Source: an uncultured Lachnospiraceae bacterium
Lineage (GTDB): Bacteria; Bacillota; Clostridia; Lachnospirales; Lachnospiraceae
Direction of reading: 5' to 3'
DNA: 64,000 bases
NCBI GenBank assembly: GCA_910587155.1
Contig: CAJULA010000014.1
Span: 27,116 to 91,115, forward strand
Shown here: positions 19,441 to 27,535 of the stretch, in pieces
Layout of the letters: each line of letters begins with the position of its first letter
How positions within the stretch are numbered: position 1 is the stretch's first letter
Program-made: the position numbers and the translations under genes
Notes under the pieces: model-generated
Told to the model about the DNA's origin: nothing
Seen by the model: the letters and a program-made list of their open reading frames with translations, nothing else
Databases searched by the model: none

Positions 19441-19866
19441 CTACCTGTCCCCTTTCCTGTCTGACATGCCAAAAAAAGTGGCAAACATCTCATCCGATCT
19501 GACCGATCCGCGAGGTTTCCTAAAATTTTCATGATTTTGATAAGATTCCATTCCTTCCCCCGGCCGGAACCCAAAGAACCGTTCAAACGCCGCACTGCCC
19601 GGCTCTCTTTCAAACCCGGCCTCTCTCTTCTCCCGCCGATGCGTCCCGTCGTGTTCCTGCCGGCGCGCCCTGTCATACTTCTCCCGGCTCTCCGCATTGC
19701 CAAGACACTGATAGGCTTCCTGAATGTCATACATGCGTCGCTGTTTCTCTTTATTATCCTTTACCACATCCGGATGGAAACGCTTCGCCAGCGCACGGTA
19801 AGCCTTTTTGATGTGTTCCCCGTCCGCATCCCCCGGTATCCCCAATATCGCATAATAGTCTTTCAT
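19441..19866 (-). CDS. J-domain (DnaJ-like) co-chaperone of injection module 1
   Basis: This is a 141-residue protein. Residues 1-66 are a complete J-domain: MKDYYAILGIPGDADGEHIK, the HPD tripeptide in RFHPDVVKDN, and AYQCLGNAESREKYDR. The rest is basic and then glycine/phenylalanine-bearing (FERFFGFRPGEGM) with no zinc-finger or C-terminal peptide-binding domain, so it is not a housekeeping DnaJ. Such J-proteins stimulate a specific Hsp70 ATPase; the likely partner is the protein at 13305-15779 in the same operon. Module 2 has no J-domain gene, which matches the degenerate ATPase there. The start is preceded by GGGAAGAAATAA. Confidence 0.93.
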   Translation of the reverse strand: MKDYYAILGIPGDADGEHIKKAYRALAKRFHPDVVKDNKEKQRRMYDIQEAYQCLGNAESREKYDRARRQEHDGTHRREKREAGFEREPGSAAFERFFGFRPGEGMESYQNHENFRKPRGSVRSDEMFATFFGMSDRKGDR

Positions 19867-19980
19867 TTATTTCTTCCCATAGATCCGGCCCGGCGTCTTC
19901 TGCCGGCAGAGCCAGGCACAGCCGCCTGCCGGCCACTGCCAGCCCCGACCACTGCGCCGTCCCTGCACAGGCCGCGCTTT

Positions 19981-20406
19981 TTATACGCTGTAGCCGCCTT
20001 CTACGGCGATCTGCGCCATCTTATCCTTTTTCTGCTTGATTATCAGGCGAAATGTCCCCACGCCCTCCGTATCGCCATAGTCTTCCTTATAGTCCACCAC
20101 GAATGCGTTGGGAAATGTGAATTTGCGCACAACCTGAGAAGCCGCGATCACTTGTATCTCCGCTTTCCGGTAGCAGTCGGCCTTTTCCGCCGGCACCAGT
20201 GACCATAAGCCCAGCTGTCTCGTCCCGTCGAAGGGATCGCCGTCCACTGCCGTCAGTATTTTACCGGTGATTTCCACCGTACTCCCCAGATCCGTGGAGC
20301 GCGCATTGGAGTCGTGCGGGATATCCGCACGGAATTTCACACTGGTGATGCCGGTCGTTCCCAGCTCGATCGTATTTGGCCCTTCTACTTTTAATGTAAA
20401 TCCCAT
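19981..20406 (-). CDS. Hcp-like tail tube protein, second copy in module 1
   Basis: This is a 141-residue all-beta protein starting MGFTLKVEGPNTIELG. It has the tube-protein layout: STDLGSTVEITGKIL, a central LWSLVPAEKADCYRKAEIQV, then FPNAFVVDYKEDYG and FRLIIKQKKDKMAQIAVEGG. It is a clear paralogue of the protein at 20496-20924, and more distantly of the one at 48247-48657. All lie directly downstream of a sheath gene, as tube genes do in phage tails and T6SS. Two tandem copies may form a mixed tube or separate inner and tip rings. GGAAGG precedes the start. Confidence 0.82.
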   Translation of the reverse strand: MGFTLKVEGPNTIELGTTGITSVKFRADIPHDSNARSTDLGSTVEITGKILTAVDGDPFDGTRQLGLWSLVPAEKADCYRKAEIQVIAASQVVRKFTFPNAFVVDYKEDYGDTEGVGTFRLIIKQKKDKMAQIAVEGGYSV

Positions 20407-20495
20407 CTCTTTTTCCTTCCTTTCTGCTCGTAACAGCCTGGTCGGGCTGACCCGCTGCTTCCCGGATCAGCGCAGTCCGCATAGCCCCATGGCTG

Positions 20496-20924
20496 TTATT
20501 CCCCGCTGAATCCGCCTTCGAATTTCAATGCGGCCATCTTGTCTTTTTTCTGTTTAATCAGCAGCGTAAACACGCCCGTGCCGGTCTCATCGGAAAAATC
20601 TTCTTCATAATCCACGACAAATGCATTCGGGATGGTGATCTGTCTCACGATCTGCGAAGCGCTCACCACGTCGATCTCCACCTTGCGGTAGCAGTCTGCG
20701 TTCTCAGCCGGCACCAGCGCCCATCTGGCGATTTTACTCGTATCATCCGCCGCTTCCCCTCCTACGGCTGCCAGTATCTTTCCCCTGATCTGCGCCGTGC
20801 TTCCCAGATCCGTGGAGCGCGCATTGGAATCATGCGGAATATCCGCACCGAACTGTACCGACATAATACTCGTCTCCGGCAGGCTGATCTGCTCATTCCC
20901 TTCGATCTTCAAACGTAATCCCAT
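20496..20924 (-). CDS. Hcp-like tail tube protein, first copy in module 1
   Basis: This is a 142-residue protein starting MGLRLKIEGNEQISLP. It shares with the next copy the blocks GADIPHDSNARSTDLGS, WALVPAENADCYRKVEI, IPNAFVVDYEEDF and LLIKQKKDKMA. The size and beta pattern suit an Hcp/gp19-type tube ring protein. It lies 21 bases after the sheath stop, and an AAGGAGGG ribosome site suggests high translation, as expected of a major structural protein. The 89-base gap to the second copy holds AACAGCC (20432-20438) and its complement GGCTGTT (20491-20497), which could close a stem in the RNA. Confidence 0.85.
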   Translation of the reverse strand: MGLRLKIEGNEQISLPETSIMSVQFGADIPHDSNARSTDLGSTAQIRGKILAAVGGEAADDTSKIARWALVPAENADCYRKVEIDVVSASQIVRQITIPNAFVVDYEEDFSDETGTGVFTLLIKQKKDKMAALKFEGGFSGE

Positions 20925-20945
20925 GTTTCTTCCCTCCTTGTTGTT

Positions 20946-23117
20946 TTACCCGGCGGTCCCGGCTTTCCTGGTCAGTTCCACCTTGAGATTTCTTGTTGTA
21001 TTGCTGAACGTCACAGAGACATTACAGATACCGTTTTTCTCGTCAATCTCATAATCCAGCTCATCCCCGTCCTGCAGCACGGCATTGACATGCTGCCTGT
21101 CCGCATCCCACCGGCTCTTCTGGCTGCTGGGATTGTTGCTGAAAAACTTCATGATCTTATCCTGTTTGAAATCGCCGCTGTAAAACCGCAGCATTCTTTC
21201 TATATAAGTGATGACCATCGTCTTATAGATGGGTTCAAACTCTGTACCGTTGCTGAGGAGATTGCGCGCTTTGTAGACCATGATATTTTTGATCTCTTTG
21301 CCTTTGTACTGCGCGTTATCCGAAGTAAATACAAAACCAAACCCTGTATGGTTAATGGAATTTTTGATGGCATTGGTAAAGCCCGAGATTTCTTTTGTCA
21401 TACTGGTAGCCGCCAGCAGGGCATTATCATCCGCCTCCACGTCAAACCGTACGCCCGGGTATTCCATGCTGGCATTGGCAAAGCGCTGTTTGAGGTATTC
21501 CGGGCACTGCCATGCGGCCACAATGCCTGCCGCCTCATAGGCTGCCCCCACATAGATGCCCTCCAGCCACATTTTCATGACATCTTCCTTTTCCCCTGAG
21601 AGCGCCACATTTCCTTCCTCATCCATGACCATCTTCTTGTCCAGTATCAGCCCGGACTTGTCCTTGGGAATGACAGTCACATTGGGGATACAGGGAACCA
21701 CGAATTCACTGTAATCCTTCTTCATCAGCGGTGTGCATTTATCCTTGAAGATGCCCACCCCCTCCGTGGCCACATAGCTGAACGTCGTCTCTTCTCCTGT
21801 CCGGAAACTGAAAAATGTTGTGATGCGATAAGGAGAAATGGCGTGCATAAGCGCCGTCAGGCTCTCCATCGTATTGGTTCCGGGCTTTTCGGTCTTCTGG
21901 TTCCCCGCAAAGCGGATTCTCTGCAGACGCCCTCCCTCTGTCTGGTTCAGTTCCACATCCGGCACAATTCCCAGCCATATCGTATTGTCAAATTCATTTT
22001 TGTCATTGGTCGTATTCAGGTATGTGAGCAGTCTGGGGAGATTGCTGGCCTTTACCATCAGATCGAGCGGGGTGTTCGTAATCAGCAGCCTGGGCTGCAT
22101 CCCCTTTTCCTTTACCTGATACTGGTCAAAAAATGTCTTCACCCCCAGTATCTTCTCGATCAGCGGCTTCACCGCTTTGATAAAGTCATCTTTGCTCTTT
22201 TTATAAAATTCCAGATAATGGTTATAGTTTTTCACTTCCACTTCCCGGTCTATGCTGCTCTCCATGGTGGAAGTCAGCGGGCAGAAGGTTCGTACCACCA
22301 GATCCCTCACATAGTCGGATTTTTCCTCATTCAGAGCATCATAGTCTTCCCGGAAGGTTTCCATCAGACTTGTGTTGATCTGATCATCCACCACGGCCAG
22401 CTGGGTACTCTCCTCCTGCTTCATCTCCAGGATTTTCAGCTCGCCGTCATCTCCCATGCTCAAAAGTCCCGCTTTGAAATCCCGTCCCTGCTGTCCGCTG
22501 TCATTGTCTCCCAGCAGCAGACGTGTCTTAATATCCTCAATGGCCAATGGCAGCATCGCCAGGACATTGTTATAGTTCTGGCTGGCCTGCTCGAACTGGT
22601 AGTTCAGTTTGTCTCCGATGTCCAGCCGCTTGGGGTCCTCTTCGTCAAGCTCCATATATTTTCCATAGGTGTACTGGATTTCACGCCGGACCTGTCTGAT
22701 ATCCTCCATGATTTTTCTGGGCGAAATCATGTCCAGCACATTGGCAAACTGAAATTCCACATTTGCCACCCCCTGCGCTTCCCTGGCGCCCAGCAGTGTG
22801 ATCAGCATATTAAGCAGATCATTCTGTTCATTCAGCGGGATCACGGTAATGCAGTTTTCCGGAATATTTTCCGGCTTCACCAGGCTGTAACGGATGGCGC
22901 CCGATAAGGCATCGCACCACGAATAGACAACCGGTTCAAATTTTTCCAGAAATTCCGCAAAATCCGATACGACCAGTTCTTCGTTGATCTCTCTGATCTT
23001 GTCGTCATCCAGACTGCTCTTTCCCCTTACGTCTCCGATCAGGGTGAGCAGATTCAGCTTCTCCGCATTCACTTCCGCAAACAGGATCGTCCTGTTTGTC
23101 TGGGTTATTGTTTCCAT
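20946..23117 (-). CDS. Contractile sheath protein, TssB-TssC-like single chain, module 1
   Basis: This is a 723-residue protein. Residues 115-150 (FQFANVLDMISPRKIMEDIR) resemble the TssB signature 'L.F.sl.DFsP..v..q'. The C-terminal 200 residues resemble TssC: YPGVRFDVEADDNALL, a helix MVITYIERMLRFYSGDF, and a closing beta pair NAVLQDGDELDYEID and VSVTFSNTTRNLKVELTR. A long helical region joins the two. It is paralogous to 48738-50975; both share NRTxLF, KDFIKxxKPxxEKILGVKxFF and YxGAxxxAAGIVAAxQCPxYL. T6SS normally encodes TssB and TssC separately, so this looks like a fused sheath protomer. That reading is by eye and needs a profile search. The start has AAAGGAAAACCT upstream. Confidence 0.78.
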   Translation of the reverse strand: METITQTNRTILFAEVNAEKLNLLTLIGDVRGKSSLDDDKIREINEELVVSDFAEFLEKFEPVVYSWCDALSGAIRYSLVKPENIPENCITVIPLNEQNDLLNMLITLLGAREAQGVANVEFQFANVLDMISPRKIMEDIRQVRREIQYTYGKYMELDEEDPKRLDIGDKLNYQFEQASQNYNNVLAMLPLAIEDIKTRLLLGDNDSGQQGRDFKAGLLSMGDDGELKILEMKQEESTQLAVVDDQINTSLMETFREDYDALNEEKSDYVRDLVVRTFCPLTSTMESSIDREVEVKNYNHYLEFYKKSKDDFIKAVKPLIEKILGVKTFFDQYQVKEKGMQPRLLITNTPLDLMVKASNLPRLLTYLNTTNDKNEFDNTIWLGIVPDVELNQTEGGRLQRIRFAGNQKTEKPGTNTMESLTALMHAISPYRITTFFSFRTGEETTFSYVATEGVGIFKDKCTPLMKKDYSEFVVPCIPNVTVIPKDKSGLILDKKMVMDEEGNVALSGEKEDVMKMWLEGIYVGAAYEAAGIVAAWQCPEYLKQRFANASMEYPGVRFDVEADDNALLAATSMTKEISGFTNAIKNSINHTGFGFVFTSDNAQYKGKEIKNIMVYKARNLLSNGTEFEPIYKTMVITYIERMLRFYSGDFKQDKIMKFFSNNPSSQKSRWDADRQHVNAVLQDGDELDYEIDEKNGICNVSVTFSNTTRNLKVELTRKAGTAG

Positions 23118-23185
23118 AGGTTTTCCTTTCTTATTTGGAGTTCCGCAACAGACCTCCGGGGCCGTCTGGCGGGTGGGTAAATGGG

Positions 23186-25201
23186 TTACTGTATCACGGA
23201 GATATAGTGGAGTTCGAGTTCGCAGGCGCCGTTTTGGGCGGTTATGTAGATGATATCTCCGAATCCCACTCTGTACTGGAGCTGGCGGCAGACGATGGAA
23301 CCGCCGATCATGACCGTGGCATCGGTGGAATGATACAGGATCATGCGGCGCTCCTCATCTGCGATGAGGAACACTTCCGAAAGTCCCAGGCGCTGCGCCA
23401 GTTCCGGATACTCCTTCAGCAGATCCCCGACGCATACTCTCACATTTTTTATCTTATGCATGGGGAAGGTCAGGGGCGGGATTTCCGGCAGATCATCCGG
23501 CCAGAGGGTTACATAAGCATCAAGTCTGCCCACGAAGTGGTTTCCCGCCTTTTTTTCTTCGATCACCTCCAGCTCCGGTTTCGGTCTGTAAAATATCTTA
23601 AAAAGCAACACTGCCGCTGCCAGTACAAGCGGAAGAACGAGCCACCAGTATGCCTGCCAGAATGGAACGACCAGAATCCACGCCGGGCAGGAAATCTGTG
23701 CTTCCCCGTCGGAAATAATGAGTGTAAGTGTCTGGATGCCGGGACGGCGGGGCTGTATGCACAAGTAATTGTCCTCCAGCCACGCATCCGCATTTTCCTC
23801 CGGTCCCTTCTCGATCGCATAGGTGAGACTGTCACCGTCTTCGTCATGGAAACACCTGTCCAGATCGCAGCTTGTCTGCGTCTGCAGGGTATGAATCCGC
23901 AGCTGCGGAAGCGTACCCTGCGGCGGTGAATTCACCACTTCCAGCATCGTCTCAAAGCGATACACCCCCAGTCTGTCTGACAGTTCTCCCGTCAGTTGGC
24001 AGATGCCGGAATATGCGGCCGTAAAGCTTCCTTCCAGTATCCCCTCCCGAATCTGTACACCCCTGATCTGCACATTCTGATCGGGATTCCCGCCCGCCGC
24101 GCAGGTCAGTGTCCATGCAAACTGCCGATAAAACGCCTCGTCATATATGATGTCTCCGTTTTTATCCCGGAAATAAACCTGGTAGGTACTCTCGCGGTTT
24201 CTGGAAATGGTTTCCTCCGCCTGAAAAACCGGTGTGAGATTGCGGTATCCGACCAGAAACACTTTCAGCTCCTGACCCTGATTGGTCATTGTTCTCACGC
24301 TTACCTCGCTGCCACGGCTCCCCAGAAGCGTGCCGCTTATCTTGCCTGCCGCATAACAGGACTGACTGAGCATAGGAATTTCCTCCCCGCCGCAGACAAT
24401 CACCGCCTGCCCCGTCTTCTCCGAAGAGACCAGCAGTACATCCACCTCATCCAGATACGGCTCATCCAGCACACAGCGTATCTCCTGCTCCCCGCCCGCA
24501 TAGACGCCGCTGGAAAACTGCTCAATCGTGTACGACAGCGTACCGCTGAATATTCCATACAGTACTTCGATGAGCGCATCTCCGTCCGCTGCCGCATAGC
24601 TTTCCGCTCCGGTGTCCGCCGCCATTTTTTCCAGAATCCCCCTGCTGCCTTCATATTCCCCAAACGCAATGGTATAGATCGGGACGCCTTCCTCCGTGCA
24701 CTGGCTGATGCAGCGCGCCATCTCCTCATCCGACTCCCGCAGCGTCCGGCTCCCACTGCCCGGCAAATCTGACACGCCGTCGGAGATCAGCACGATCACC
24801 CGTCTGCGGCCTTCCTGCGCCTCCATCAGCGCGTACGCCTCCGAAAGCCCCAGGCCAATATCCGTATCCCCCGCATAAGGAACGGAATCAATCAGTTCTT
24901 TCAGATCATCCCGCTTTGCCTGCTGCGCTATGGACACGGGCGGAGTCTTTGCCACAATCGCGTCACTGTACGCCACAAAACCGATCCGAATGCTCTCCGC
25001 ATGCACCGTATCCACAAATGCTTTCATCATCCCCCTGCCGATCCCATCCGGGTCATTACTCCTCATCGAGCCGCTACAGTCCATGACAAAGATAATATCC
25101 AGCCCTTCCTCCCTGCTTACAATCTCCCTGGCACAGACATGCAAAGAAAAAGACAGCAGAAATGTTACATATAAAATCGCTGCTGTCAGACATCTCCTCA
25201 T
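23186..25201 (-). CDS. Secreted/membrane von Willebrand A domain protein
   Basis: This is a 671-residue protein. A signal peptide (MRRCLTAAILYVTFLLSFSL) is followed by a VWA domain at about residues 30-220, with an intact metal site: MDCSGSMRSND, a threonine in GDTDIGLGL, and VLISDGVSDLPG. Extracellular beta domains follow, including a possible cadherin-like CFHDEDGDSLTYAI. A transmembrane helix comes near residue 530 (WWLVLPLVLAAAVLLFKIFY). The cytoplasmic tail ends in an FHA-like beta domain (VGFGDIIYITAQNGACELEL). ATG at 25201 is chosen over one 33 bases upstream because it gives a clean signal peptide. It heads module 1 and could be a trans-envelope anchor or sensor that talks to the FHA/PP2C proteins. 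Module 2 has no equivalent. Confidence 0.85.
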   Translation of the reverse strand: MRRCLTAAILYVTFLLSFSLHVCAREIVSREEGLDIIFVMDCSGSMRSNDPDGIGRGMMKAFVDTVHAESIRIGFVAYSDAIVAKTPPVSIAQQAKRDDLKELIDSVPYAGDTDIGLGLSEAYALMEAQEGRRRVIVLISDGVSDLPGSGSRTLRESDEEMARCISQCTEEGVPIYTIAFGEYEGSRGILEKMAADTGAESYAAADGDALIEVLYGIFSGTLSYTIEQFSSGVYAGGEQEIRCVLDEPYLDEVDVLLVSSEKTGQAVIVCGGEEIPMLSQSCYAAGKISGTLLGSRGSEVSVRTMTNQGQELKVFLVGYRNLTPVFQAEETISRNRESTYQVYFRDKNGDIIYDEAFYRQFAWTLTCAAGGNPDQNVQIRGVQIREGILEGSFTAAYSGICQLTGELSDRLGVYRFETMLEVVNSPPQGTLPQLRIHTLQTQTSCDLDRCFHDEDGDSLTYAIEKGPEENADAWLEDNYLCIQPRRPGIQTLTLIISDGEAQISCPAWILVVPFWQAYWWLVLPLVLAAAVLLFKIFYRPKPELEVIEEKKAGNHFVGRLDAYVTLWPDDLPEIPPLTFPMHKIKNVRVCVGDLLKEYPELAQRLGLSEVFLIADEERRMILYHSTDATVMIGGSIVCRQLQYRVGFGDIIYITAQNGACELELHYISVIQ

Positions 25202-25350
25202 ATCCTTTTCCCCCTGCCTATTAGCAAAACGCAACAGACCGGCTGCTCTGTTACCTCTATCTTTCCTTTTCCATTTCTCGCAAAACGGCCCGTCTCTCAG
25301 GTCAAAATCCGCGAGACAGCGGCAAAAAATCAGCTTCTGCCACCTGTTAT

Positions 25351-25378
25351 TTTATATTTTATCACCAATTTTCGACAA
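25351..25378 (-). promoter_or_regulatory. Candidate promoter for injection module 1
   Basis: On the minus strand a -35-like TTGTCG (25373-25378) and a -10-like TATAAA (25351-25356) are spaced by 16 bases in an AT-rich patch, 150 bases before the VWA gene. The -35 is weak. It is the best candidate between the agr terminator and the module. Confidence 0.4.
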
Positions 25379-25448
25379 AAAAATACCATGGCCGTAAACG
25401 ACCCACTTCCTGACCGCAACTTGTTTCACGCTCTGGTAAGGCACAAAT

Positions 25449-25492
25449 AAAAGAACCTCCCGGTTCCTGCTTTGAAACCGAAAGGTTCTTTT
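25449..25492 (-). terminator. Intrinsic terminator after the agr operon
   Basis: The arms AAAAGAACCT and AGGTTCTTTT pair over ten bases, with an inner CGGTT/AACCG pairing, and the descending arm ends in T residues. It is 41 bases after the agrD stop and separates the agr operon from module 1. The symmetry means it may work in either direction. Confidence 0.75.
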
Positions 25493-25532
25493 CTGATACC
25501 GTCGATCAGCCTGACCTGACCTCTCTGTACTT

Positions 25533-25646
25533 TTACTCCTGAATGAATTCTTCCGGAACTTCCGGCTCATAAGTAGCTCCGCAGGAAAAATAGCCCGCGC
25601 CATAGATCGCCGCCTTTTCAATGAGAGCCGCCAATACTTCCCACAT
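25533..25646 (-). CDS. agrD: AgrD-like autoinducer peptide precursor
   Basis: This short gene encodes 37 residues. The N-terminal helix is MWEVLAALIEKAAIYGAG. The signal segment is YFSCGATY, and the conserved acidic tail is EPEVPEEF. In AgrD proteins a cysteine joins the carboxyl end of the processed peptide as a thiolactone. Here Cys22 to Tyr26 (CGATY) would give the usual five-residue ring with a YFS-type tail. The start lies inside the end of agrB and follows a near-perfect AAGGAGG ribosome site nine bases upstream. It is processed by AgrB and sensed by AgrC. The exact peptide ends are inferred from family precedent. Confidence 0.85.
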   Translation of the reverse strand: MWEVLAALIEKAAIYGAGYFSCGATYEPEVPEEFIQE

Positions 25647-26226
25647 TTCCACATTCCTCCTTTTCTGCCATTGCTATCATAACGGCAACTGCTGTCGTCG
25701 CCAGTATGGCTGTATATAAATATATCTCTCTGCCCGCCGCCTGAAGACTCAGGCACACTGCTGTTTCCAGAATCTGCATCCGGTGCATACGCCTTCTGTT
25801 CCCCGCAATCCGATCCTCCCGCAAAGGATGGCGGCGCGAGCGAAATGGCCCCCGCAGCCAGATAAACAGCTGTGCAACGCCGTAAACAATCCACAAAAAT
25901 ATCCCCGCCACCCTTCCTGTCCGCGAACAGAATTCTCCTCCGCCTGCACAGATAAAAGCAGTCAGACTGGTCAGCACAAAACACTTCCCATAAGACGGGG
26001 CATGATAGCCGCCGGCCACTGTTCTGATCGGCATAAAGTACAGCAAAAAAATAAGTGCTGATGCAAATCGCCCTGATGAAAGACCTGCCAGCAAAATAAA
26101 TAATGCCACAGATGCCGTTGACACGATCAGTTCACACCCGTAGCGGTATACATCTCTCCTTTCCTCTGCAATCGCCCTATGTACAATCAACCGCTTAACT
26201 ACCCATTCCGATATAAGAGTTAACAT
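25618..26226 (-). CDS. agrB: AgrB-like peptide-processing membrane protease
   Basis: This 202-residue membrane protein has several hydrophobic helices and the AgrB catalytic segment TVAGGYHAPSYGKC, with histidine and cysteine seven residues apart. AgrB cleaves the C-terminal tail of AgrD and forms the thiolactone. It starts 8 bases after the agrC stop with GAGGAAGAT as ribosome site, and its end overlaps agrD. The RSRRHPLREDRIAGNRRRMHR stretch after the fourth helix is the usual basic loop. Confidence 0.93.
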   Translation of the reverse strand: MLTLISEWVVKRLIVHRAIAEERRDVYRYGCELIVSTASVALFILLAGLSSGRFASALIFLLYFMPIRTVAGGYHAPSYGKCFVLTSLTAFICAGGGEFCSRTGRVAGIFLWIVYGVAQLFIWLRGPFRSRRHPLREDRIAGNRRRMHRMQILETAVCLSLQAAGREIYLYTAILATTAVAVMIAMAEKEECGNVGSIGGSH

Positions 26227-26233
26227 ATCTTCC

Positions 26234-27535
26234 TCAAAAAAAGAATACCACCACTACCTCAAACCACCCGTCCCGGCAGTTATATGTCATGGTTCCTTTA
26301 TTTTTTTCCATAATCATTTCCATGCTCCGCATTCCCCATCCATGAAGCCAGCTCTCCTTCTTCAGCGTGCGTGGTAACAATCGCTCTTCCCGCTCCGGCA
26401 GTTCCTGCCCCTCGCAGGTGTTTGCCACTTTAATCATAACCGTTTCCTGAATATTTTTAATCAATACCTGAATCTCTCTGTTTGCCCCGATCTCCCCGAC
26501 TCTTTCGCAGCCCTCGATGGCATTGTCGAGCACATTGCCCAGCAAGGCACATAAATCCGTCTCGGAAATGTCCTGCACCTTTTCATTGACCCGATCCGCC
26601 TCAATTTGGAAGCGGATATTTTTCTCTTCTGCCGCCGCCTTTTTGCAGCTGAGTACAAAATCTATGATCGCAATTCCTGTAAAGACATGACGGCCAATTT
26701 CCTGATAACTGCTTCGCAGAGAAGATGCATAAGCCGCTGCTTTCTCATAGCTTCCGCCCATCAGATAATTTTCTATCGTAAGGAGATGGTTTCTGAGATC
26801 GTGATAATAGGCCTGGCTTTGGTTATAATTTTTCAGCATGGTATGGTATCCATCCGCCATCACACGCCCGCGTTCCTCCAGTAATTCCATCTGTAACTGC
26901 CGCCCTTTCACTTTTGTGTACTGCACTACCAGACTGCCGCCCATCGCCATCACAAGGAAGAACATAAGTCCAATCCCGGCTATATCCGCATTGATTTCCG
27001 TACAGACTTTCTGTAAAAAAGCAAAGGACAAAATAACTGCAATTGCCACGCCGGGCAGCATTTTCCTGAATGGAACAGAAATCTTTTTCAGCTGCGAATG
27101 AAATATGACATAAAGCAAAATCAACACAGCCTTGGCGACCACTACCAGCAAAAAACGGTCCCAGGACTGACTCTGTACGATTTTCAAGCCATAATCACGG
27201 TTTCCGCTCATGATCCCCACGACCACAATCAGAAGGAAATCCAGAGAATATAAAATGAGAAAAAAACTGCCCACGGAAACCAGGATATCCGCCATCTTTT
27301 TTCGATACCACAGATAAGAAATCCATGTCATTCCGATTATTTCATAAAATACGGCCAATACTGACAGCAGTTCCACCCGGTTTATCACCCAGAGTCCTGC
27401 TGTCATCCCTGCAGCCAGGATACTGATATGGCCATATTTCTTTCGTTCCACACCGACAATATCACTGACAAACAGAAAACCGATCAGATTCTCCAGCCAT
27501 CCGGCCAGCGCTTCCATCACCCACAATCCCATCAT
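26234..27535 (-). CDS. agrC: AgrC-like sensor histidine kinase
   Basis: This 433-residue protein has six or so N-terminal membrane helices (residues 1-205) that bind the peptide. A dimerisation helix contains the phospho-acceptor region YYHDLRNHLLTIENYL. The GHKL ATPase domain has NVLDNAIEGCERV, LPRTLKKESWLHGWGM and a C-terminal beta strand. The order agrA-agrC-agrB-agrD differs from the staphylococcal agrBDCA order. The ATG overlaps the agrA stop as ATGA and follows GGGGAG. It should phosphorylate the LytTR regulator encoded just upstream. Confidence 0.92.
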   Translation of the reverse strand: MMGLWVMEALAGWLENLIGFLFVSDIVGVERKKYGHISILAAGMTAGLWVINRVELLSVLAVFYEIIGMTWISYLWYRKKMADILVSVGSFFLILYSLDFLLIVVVGIMSGNRDYGLKIVQSQSWDRFLLVVVAKAVLILLYVIFHSQLKKISVPFRKMLPGVAIAVILSFAFLQKVCTEINADIAGIGLMFFLVMAMGGSLVVQYTKVKGRQLQMELLEERGRVMADGYHTMLKNYNQSQAYYHDLRNHLLTIENYLMGGSYEKAAAYASSLRSSYQEIGRHVFTGIAIIDFVLSCKKAAAEEKNIRFQIEADRVNEKVQDISETDLCALLGNVLDNAIEGCERVGEIGANREIQVLIKNIQETVMIKVANTCEGQELPEREERLLPRTLKKESWLHGWGMRSMEMIMEKNKGTMTYNCRDGWFEVVVVFFF

